Assembly: GCA_031308135.1 (NCBI GenBank)
Contig: JAHLJT010008756.1
Location: 68,690,172-68,754,171 of the forward strand
Reading direction: 5' to 3'
Source: Acheta domesticus
Lineage: Eukaryota > Arthropoda > Insecta > Orthoptera > Gryllidae
Length of the DNA stretch: 64,000 bases
A program made the translations under genes and the position numbers. A model generated the notes under the pieces. It made no database searches. It was not told the origin of the DNA and saw only the letters and a list, made by a program, of their open reading frames with translations. Positions 56,531 through 64,000 of this stretch are shown here, piece by piece; within the stretch, counting starts at the first letter, position 1; the number at the start of each line of letters is the position of its first letter.

Positions 56531-57781
56531 TGGCATTGAAATGGACTGTTCTTGAAATTAGGGAACGAGATCGGGCTTACTAGGAAGTGTGCGGTGTAAG
56601 GAGTACTTACAATACTGCTTACTATGAGTATCATTTTAATCTTCTCGGACACCGCGAGAATGATTCTGAGCTCACCATGATCTTCATTTATAATCTATTG
56701 CTAAATCTCTCTGAATTCATTTCATAATACAATATATTATTTTTGTATTTTTACTTGAAAGCTTGCCCGGTGCGTTGTAGTTTTGTGTACTATGTGCAGA
56801 TTCTTTAAGTTTAAAATGCTGTTACAACCAACACAGATCACCACGACAATTTAGATTATGTGCAATGTTTCAACAATGAATAGCAGGCAAAAATAAAATC
56901 TTCAACTAACTTCGAGTTCATAATTAAAATATCTACAATAATGAACATTTATTTTATGCGTGGATTCTTTTATAATGTAAGTTTTTTGATGGTACAGACG
57001 TGAACTTTTATTGTCATTCTCCCTGCAGATTTAGATTTTAATAATATAAATATACACAGATCCAAATATTTCTTTTCGTAGGGGCAATACTTTCAGTATC
57101 TTGCTCAAGGAGTAACAAAGGAATAAATGCCCCGAAACGTTCTAATTATGGAATTTATTTCATGCTCGTAGTATATTTTTGCTAATAGGAAAATGTAATT
57201 TGAATATCGAAATTAATTCACCGGTATCGATACTAACACGTGTAATGACACACGTAACAATCCTAATAAATGCACTCATTACTATGTGTTAACAAGAGGG
57301 AACTCATACATCAATTTTCTTATGACTCAAGGGATAGCTTACAATTCATTACCGTTTTATGAATGACATGACAAGTATTCATGAAGAAGTAATATTGAAA
57401 CACAGAAGATCAGACATAGTATGATACTTCAGATGTGATAGTGGCTGTGTGAGAAGACAGGTACGTCACAATCACACGAGAAAATACCCATGCCTTATGC
57501 AGGACTCAACCAGCAAACTTCGACTTCGCCTACCGCTTCTGAGGTCGGAGACACGTCACAGCCAATTTTTTTAAAATATTTTATTGTTATGATCAGTACT
57601 TTACCTTTTCAGCCACACAAGAAAGGAATGATTTTAATTAAGGGAAATGTTGATGTCTTAAAAATTAAGATGGAGCAATGACTGAATGGTAAGCGAAGGA
57701 AACGGTAGCGAAACCTGCCGCGAACCCACTTTGACCACCTCATGAACCTGCTGGAATGTGAACTGCGAAACTCAGAAGTAG
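56531..57781. other. AT-rich stretch, nothing certain
   Basis: The segment just before the next feature (57700-57772) may belong to the same element: one frame reads FDHLMNLLE, which could be upstream transposon sequence shifted by one base. Confidence 0.35.
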
Positions 57782-58000
57782 AACATGTGGTCACTTAAAC
57801 TACCTTTTTTGAATGGTCATTTGAACTTCTTCCCGGATAACCTCACCGCCGTTAGTGACGAACATGGCAAACGATACCTCCAGGACATTTCTCAAATCGA
57901 AGAGCATTATCAAGGCAATTAGAGTGACGCAATATTGCCCAACGACTGCTGCATCTTATAAAGATACATACCTGAGGTAAAGTATCGCAAGAAATGAGGA
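57782..58000 (+). pseudogene. Decayed mobile-element protein fragment, class uncertain
   Basis: The plus strand reads NMWSLKLPFLNGHLNFFPDN, then AVSDEHGKRYLQDI and EEHYQGN before a TAG. It then continues in frame as SDAILPNDCCIL, another stop, and RYIPEVKYRKK. This matches a peptide pattern (C-N-M-S-L-K..FL..HL.FFP.N, then S-E-H-G-x-R-x-x-Q-D-I, then YQGKW and Y-C-W) that I know as highly repeated in invertebrate genomes within transposon-derived proteins. I cannot name the transposon class. At least three in-frame stops show that it is dead. Confidence 0.6.
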
Positions 58001-58319
58001 AGGAAATAATTTTGTTTTTATATTTTGTGAATACATAATAATATGATTAAATATAAATATTTTGTTTCTTCTTTTTTCTTAACATTTTTGTTGTATTTTT
58101 CTCTAAATGTTTGTATCTGTTATTATTAGAGTGTGTCAGTTTGCCAGATACATTTAATACGTAGACGGATTTAGAAAAAACGATAATCACATGAAAACTG
58201 AGGACGGTATAGAAATTCTAAAATTAGGTTTGGAATGAGAGGGAAATTTTCTTACAGAATCAGTGTGTTTTATGGAGGAAAAATAAGTTTTTTGTAGACC
58301 TGTGTTACTAGCGTGCTTA
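58001..58319. other. AT-rich stretch, nothing recognised
   Basis: No open frame or repeat is supported. Confidence 0.4.
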
Positions 58320-58650
58320 TAATAAATCCGGTCCCTCGGTCGCGCGCCGGAGCAGTCGCATCGCAGGGCGGGAGTGCGCGGTGGGTTGCCTGCCCGCAGG
58401 CGCTCCTCCGCGTCAGCGCAACGCGGCCGCGCGGAGGCTGCAGCTGCAGGCGCGAGCGGCGAAAGGAAGCGACCGGGCGACACGCGAGAGATCGGCGAAA
58501 GGTGGCGGCGCCGGCGGGAGCGGTTGGGGTGATGGGGGCGGAGGAGGAAGGGCGGATCTGGTGCAGCCGGGGCCAATGGGTGAAAGCTGAAAGTTACCGG
58601 GCTCTGTCGCCGAGTCGTCTTCAGTTCGCAGCTGGGTCGGGTCGTGCGGG
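58320..58650. other. CpG island
   Basis: GC-rich, purine-biased on the plus strand in its second half. Frames are open on both strands (up to 175 codons on the minus strand) through composition. No domain was recognised. Confidence 0.4.
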
Positions 58651-59784
58651 GAGACACGGATAGAGACTGTTTAAATACGAGTCTTGTCATGCCGTGCAAT
58701 CTTAATACATTCATTGCTTATTTATCTTTTTAGTACATTCAACGTTTGTGTATATGGGAGACATATAACGAGTATTGTCTATTCCTCAATCTTTAGTTGA
58801 CATTTGCATCCTAGCAATTCAAGAAAGAAATCAAAGATGGCGATTAAACAAAACACTGTGTGCACTACAAACTCAGATACTTCCTCAAATTCTTAGAAAT
58901 AATTACGCAATATCATGCTATTGTATCTTCTGTTCTACTTACATTTTTGCCATCATTGCCTAACTCAATGAAGCGCGAATACATATCATTATTTTCTTGA
59001 AAGTTCAAATGTTTCAATTAAAATAATATTTTCCGCCAATTCCCGAGATACAATATTCTCTAGACGTATGGTTCTAACGAGGTAATGACGCGAAAAAATT
59101 AATAGTATATGTAGTTCTAAAAAAAGTTATGTAATGCTGCAAAAATAACGATATCGCGTTTTTTACGGAAATACACGTTATTAATCCTCTGATGCGAAAA
59201 GAAAGTTTCTTTATACGTCATCTGTGAACAACACTACCGTCGAAACCGTTCAGAGGATGTTCGTCAAAAAGGATATTTTTTGCACGATGAGCAATATAAG
59301 TTCATAAATTTGCACAGGATAGATTTTCAATCTAACATTAAAATTCTGAAAATTGCAAAAGTTAATTTGTTTTAATCCACTCCCACAACTACATTATTGA
59401 AGATGGTTGAAGTAAACAGTTATAACAATACAAGAAAATATGTACAATTATTGTACCACTAACTTTTATTATTTGAAAACGTGATCAATAATATCCTCAA
59501 TAACTTATCTAGGACAGCCTTTTTTCAGCGTTAAAAAAATCTATTTATTCAACATTGTAAAATTAAATCAACATTAAATCTAAAAGTTAATTTTATAAAA
59601 TAAACTTTGTTACGAAAAAAATGTATTTTAACCATGGCATTAGGGTCACCAGGACAATTTAGTGTAATCGAATGACTGACTTCGGAATTCTACGAATTCA
59701 CACAAAGCGTCTTTTCAAAGACGATATATTATAACATCTGCAAATGATCAACTTTGACCCGAGAGGGAGAATATGACACTATGA
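58651..59784. other. AT-rich stretch, nothing recognised
   Basis: Short open frames only. No supported feature. Confidence 0.4.
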
Positions 59785-60360
59785 ACAGAATGGGACCAAA
59801 CCCTATACTTTGGGACGTCACTGAATCAGCCGAAGACATTCTAATGAATCTGACGGCGCAAGTGCGAGGTGACGAACGCCGTTCACTATCGACATAACGC
59901 GAGCGTCTCTACAAGTATACTATATTACTTGCAAGGAATCACATTGGAGCCCTAAAGAAGGTCACGACACGGTAAACGGAACACCATATTCCGGACGGGA
60001 GCACATCCTTTACCCTGTTGTATCGACACATCAGCCGAAGACATTCGAATAAATCAGGCGATGCAAGTGTGCGACTGCACGTCCGTTTCATTTCCCCGAG
60101 GTTTCGAGCGCCGTCCACAGTCGCCATAACGCGAGTATCTCTACAAGAATATTATATAACTTGCAATGCATCACATTGGAGCCCTAAAGAAGGTCACGGT
60201 AAATGGAACCCATATTCCGGACGTGAGCACATCTTATACCCTGTTATATCACCACATCAGCCGAAGACATTCGAACGAATCTGGTGACGCAAGTGTGCGA
60301 ATGCACGTCCATTTCATTTCCCCGAGGTTTCGAGCGCCGTCCACTGTCGCCATAACGCGA
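59785..60360 (+). repeat. Three-copy tandem array, unit about 226-232 bp
   Basis: Three units share CAGCCGAAGACATTC and CATAACGCGAG (59892, 60124 and 60350). ATCACATTGGAGCCCTAAAG occurs at 59938 and 60170. The second and third units are close to identical in places, and the first is partial and more diverged. The last unit ends exactly where the CpG island begins. Small open frames in the units are duplicated copies of each other. Confidence 0.9.
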
Positions 60361-60645
60361 GCAGCGCGTCGTTTGGAAGCGCAGCAGTGGCGGTGGCGGT
60401 GGCGGTGGCTCGGAGGCGGTCGTGACGGCGCAGTTATGCGCGTGGGAATGCGCGACGCGACGCGCGAACGGTCGGGGCAGCCGCCGCGGGCGCCGCCACG
60501 CTCCTGCGCCACGCCCTCCTCGCGCTCGCTCACCCACTCACCCACTCACCCGGCCCCGGGCGACAGTCCCCGCCGCCCCCACCCCTCTCCCTCCCCCTCA
60601 CTGCCCTCCGCGAGCCGCGCTTGCCACCCGGAGATGCTCTTGTAG
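60361..60645. other. CpG island
   Basis: It starts with a GGCGGT hexamer run (about 60390-60420), then CpG-dense sequence, then a C-rich tail with a CTCACCCA repeat (60528-60550). No recognisable protein. Confidence 0.45.
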
Positions 60646-60705
60646 CACTCCGAATGTACGTAGACATATTGCAGGAAGAGCATTGTTACAGATTGTTGCG
60701 ACTGG

Positions 60706-61034
60706 ATGCCATCCCTCAGAGAGACCTGATGTCACTGCAGTGCCTGTGACCCGGAGGTCCTAGGTTTCCGCCCCGGCGGTGGCGAGATTTTCGACACTAG
60801 CTAGACAGCTGGTCGAGTTCAGTCGCATTCTGGAAGGTAATTCTAGCGGCCGGCTGCTTTGATTGGTAGTTTTCTGTCGTTTCTCCGATCAATACCAGCC
60901 GAATGCCGGAGCAGTACCCTAACAAACGGGCCACAGATCGAGCGCGATTTTTCCTTCCGCTTCTTGCTTTATTTGCATCTCTTACTTACACACACACACA
61001 CGTATAGGCACTACACTATCATACATGCTCGGGC
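60706..61034 (+). repeat. SINE family A copy 8, internally deleted
   Basis: The head CTGATGTCACTGCAGTGCCT and the B-box region GGTCCTAGGTTTCCGCCCC are clear, followed by the family body to the ACACACAC segment. It then jumps to the family's 3' flank (ACACCTGGTATAAATATTC), so roughly 200 bp of the 3' half are missing compared with copy 9. Confidence 0.85.
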
Positions 61035-61663
61035 ACACCTGGTATAAATATTCATTCACTTTCTGACTACACCTTGTTTAGAGAAAAAAATGTGAATCAA
61101 TATATCTTGTTCGCACTTGGAAGAGGTTGCTTTGATGCGCTTATTGAGTTAAAAAAGTAATTTAAACAACTATGGTGTTACGTGTTAACACTTGCTTCTT
61201 GAAGTTTTTCGTCGTATATTTATGTAACATTTAATGCAATAACGCTGAAAAATGTATAGAAAAGGCTTGGAATATTTCAAATCATATCCATTTTTCAGAT
61301 CTTCAGCAAATAATAGAGAGGGGAACCAATTTAAAGTTTAAACCATACCTTAATCTTACAATTGAGCTCTCATTCACCTCTGTAAATTGTATTGGAGCTA
61401 CAAAAATTATCTGAAGCGTCATGACCTTAGATGTGTTTATATTAAGATACTGTAATATCGAAAATCACAGACTTACTCTGCCAATGCTGACAGCCTAACC
61501 CTCATTCGGTCGTGTGCGTGACGTTTGCTGCCCAGTGAGGCTATATAACTGCCAGGGATCAAGCAGAAAGAAGGATGAAGACCTCTTTTAATGGCTTGTT
61601 CAAAGAGTAATGAAGACTTGTGAATTTCAGTATTTTGGTAGATTAGATGGCACTGAATATCAC
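61035..61663 (+). repeat. Duplicated SINE flank, copy 1
   Basis: Matches 62254-62680, starting ACACCTGGTATAAATATTCA, with shared blocks including CTTACTCTGCC (about 61474 versus 62491) and GACCTCTTTTAATG. Copy 1 has about 200 extra bp near 61090-61290. Confidence 0.85.
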
Positions 61664-61710
61664 GTCCCGCCTTAAAAAACATGCACTACATTTACGAAAC
61701 TAATGATATT
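61664..61710 (+). repeat. SINE family A 3' tail fragment
   Basis: TCCCGCCTTAAAAAACATGC followed by ACTACATTTACGAAACTAAT matches the end region of family A. It lies at the junction between duplicated units. Confidence 0.5.
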
Positions 61711-61734
61711 AGCATTTGTCTCTCCAGCAATCAA

Positions 61735-62253
61735 GTTTCAATCAATGAACATCATTTCCCTTGCAGTGACGTTGATCGGGAAGTCATAGGTAATGAGTCC
61801 CTAGGGTGGCAAGATTCCCACACAAAATATACATCTGGGCCAAATTCGTCCATTAAATGGAAGAGAATTATAGCGGCTGGCTGCTCTGATCGGTAGTTTC
61901 CCTTCTTTCTCCGGGTTGAATGCCACGCTAATACCGGAGCAGTACGCTAACAAATAGGTCACGAATCGCGAGCGATAATCATTCAGTTTTTTCTTTGAAT
62001 TCTGTCGCTTTACATACACACAAATTGTACACTGCACTATCACATATATCGGAAGTTCAGACGGAGGCCAAGAGCTTCTCCCGGCCGAGGCGATGCCCTG
62101 CTGGGGAAAATACCTGGAGAGAATAAGAATGCCTACAAGAATGCGTTTAGGTTGGCGCGGCGCTTGATCTACGTTCAGCAGGAGAGAAACACCACCAAAT
62201 TCAGGCATATTACATGCACCACACTTATGGGTACAGAGTCTTCGGTAGTTGAC
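61735..62253 (+). repeat. SINE family A copy 9
   Basis: The head is decayed (TTGCAGTGACGTTGATCGGG); the B-box is recognisable as GGTAATGAGTCCC. The rest of the family body is complete through CATGCACCACACTTATGGG and GGTAGTTGACACACCTGG. A 157-codon minus-strand frame over it is chance. Confidence 0.85.
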
Positions 62254-62680
62254 ACACCTGGTATAAATATTCATTCACTTTCTGACTACACTTTGTTTAA
62301 ATACTGTATCAAGTTTCAGACCTTTGGCAAATCGTAGAGAGCGGGACCAATTTAGATTTTATTACACACTTCAATATTACCATATAGCTTTCAATCACGT
62401 CTTTAGGTTGAATTGAAGTCTACAAATTTCAAGCGTTATGCGCTTAGTTCTTATTATATTAAGATAGTGTAACATTGAAAAGCGCATACTTACTCTGCCA
62501 CGGCTGACAGCTTAACCCTCATGAGGTGGTGCGCGTGAAGTGTGTTGCTTAAAGAGACTTTGTAACAATAAGGGATCAAGCAAAAAGAAGGCTGATGACC
62601 TCTTTTAATGACTTATTCAAAGAGTGAGGAAGACTTGTGAATTTCAATATTTCGGTAGATTGGAAGGCACTCACCCGGTC
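62254..62680 (+). repeat. Duplicated SINE flank, copy 2
   Basis: Second copy of the flank described at 61035-61663. Both copies directly follow a family A SINE, so the SINE was present before the duplication. Confidence 0.85.
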
Positions 62681-64000
62681 CGAACTAGTTTCAACACCCT
62701 TTCCCCCAGCTTACTTATGAAGTTTACAAAGCGGAACTATTTTTCTTGTAACGCACAGATATTATGTAGAAAAAGACGTGGAGACTTCTTTTCGTGACAA
62801 AGATAAAACGAGATGACACCCAATAGATATTTCAGTATGTAGCAAGGGAAAAAAAGATAACCTGTAGGTATTGTTCAAACTTCCCATGTTTTAATGAACA
62901 TTTTTCTTTTCGTATGATCCCAAAACCTTACAATTTTTTTAACATTATAATTTAAACGTTTTTCAATGTTAGTTGATTATTTTGAATTCGTCTGCAAAAA
63001 GTCTTAATAATCTGCACCAGGGTTTTAATGCAAAATGGTGAACGTTCACAAATATCCATGGGATTTGATGCTAATAAAGGAGTTTCCGTGTTTTCCTTTG
63101 CTTATATTCATCATCTCAGCTACATTTTTGCCTTAACTTTCAAAACACACAAAGAGATTCAGACATAATTGTATAAAATCTTTTAAATCTTTAAAAAATA
63201 ATTTCAGTCAGATTATTTTTTCCTTTCTTGCCAATAGAAACTGGCAATGAATGTTTGAAAATGTTTTAAAAAGGATTTTGTGCATGCTATTTTATTAATA
63301 CCGTGCATGTATCTGTGATGGTTCGTACTTATTATTATACAAATAAAATAGTACTTCATTTCATATTAAATTCCTTTGTATGTCAAAAATCCTTCTCATT
63401 TTAAATTAATAACTTCTACTTTCATGTGAATATACCTGTGCACACTAATCATCACTGAAATGCAGTTAGGAAACATGGAAGAAAAATACGTTGTTGAACT
63501 TATAATGCTTAGATTAAATTTCTCAGCGTGTTGGATGCCAAGTTCCAGAATTTTTTGCTGACATTCTTTTAGCATTATAAAATATCACTTATGTTTTTGA
63601 AAGTCACAAGAAACTTGAGTATTGTGCGTCAAAAACGTGAAAAAGCTGACTGAGATTCCTATGTTTCTGTTTAGTAATCGAACTTTACAACCTGTTGTAA
63701 AACGTGTAACCTATATAAGTGGACATTTTGATTTATTTCACAAACACTAATAAACTTGTCGTGCTCATGTTTCATTCATCAAAACATGGAGATGTGGAAG
63801 CGACTGTGTGTTTCCAACATATATTGTAACTTTCGTTTGTTAACACACCTGTCTGAAAATGATTGCAAGAATGTAACGGCGTTTCCTAATCTCTTTCTCG
63901 TGACCCATTCTGCGAACATACATTTTGATTTTTGACAAGATTTTTTTATTATCTGCAACAATGTGGAACTAAAAGACAGTCTTGAAATATGTGTGTTTTT
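62681..64000. other. AT-rich stretch to window end, nothing recognised
   Basis: No gene, island or repeat is supported. Confidence 0.4.

Noticed and set aside
58187..58714. 175-codon minus frame across a CpG island
   Set aside because: GC-rich composition gives open frames on both strands there; the flanking codons are unrelated AT-rich DNA.
945..62253. B-box matches (GGTTCGAGTCC and variants) as possible tRNA genes
   Set aside because: None folds into a proper cloverleaf with an acceptor stem. Each is followed by a conserved SINE body.
61801..62274. 157-codon minus frame
   Set aside because: It runs antisense through SINE family A copy 9 and its flank; repeat sequence accounts for it.

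Overview
The window looks like gene-poor nuclear DNA from an arthropod, most likely an insect with a large, repeat-rich genome. The evidence is decayed mariner transposases, tRNA-headed SINEs with target-site duplications, a fold-back MITE, a non-LTR retrotransposon remnant, many simple repeats, and an AT-rich background interrupted by short, very CpG-rich islands. There are no operons, ribosome binding sites, tRNA or rRNA genes, or CRISPR arrays. The order or species cannot be named from the sequence alone.

No conserved host protein-coding gene was recognised. The only stretch that stands out as possible coding sequence is a 246-codon open frame on the minus strand at 29842-30582. It lies in AT-rich DNA where so long an open frame is not expected by chance, and its function is unknown. 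Four degenerate transposon coding fragments can be read: two mariner transposase C-termini of different lineages (6.3-6.7 kb and 27.6-27.8 kb), the C-terminal region of a LINE polyprotein (43.3-43.7 kb), and a stop-ridden mobile-element peptide of uncertain class (57.8-58.0 kb).

The dominant dispersed repeat is a long (about 520-560 bp) tRNA-derived SINE, called family A here, with at least nine copies or large fragments (0.9, 1.7, 5.3, 17.9, 32.0, 39.7, 43.1, 60.7 and 61.7 kb) plus short tails. The 39.7 kb copy has a perfect 11-bp target-site duplication and the 32.0 kb copy an imperfect 12-bp one, which together fix the ends of the element. A second SINE (family B, 9.2 kb) has a perfect 13-bp duplication. 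A third tRNA-headed repeat is at 22.06 kb. Non-autonomous DNA elements include a 711-bp element with long inverted ends (10.29-11.00 kb) and a 311-bp fold-back element (52.15-52.46 kb).

Tandem structures include 22-bp purine, 12-bp, 13-bp and 21-bp minisatellites (16.1, 17.5, 41.6 and 50.8 kb). Larger ones are a three-copy array of about 550 bp (53.6-55.2 kb), a three-copy array of about 230 bp (59.8-60.4 kb), a 161-bp doublet (36.3 kb), and a SINE-plus-flank duplication offset by about 1.0-1.2 kb (60.7-62.7 kb). The 36.3-38.3 kb region has features of an LTR or 5' leader: a TATA box and initiator at standard spacing, and primer-binding-site-like motifs.

About twenty CpG-rich islands of 150-750 bp punctuate the window. 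Several carry AT-rich homeodomain-, GATA-, POU- or Fox-like motifs inside the GC-rich sequence. They could be enhancers or promoters in a gene desert or a very long intron. Some share short sequence with nearby AT-decayed copies, so a repeat origin is also possible for part of them.
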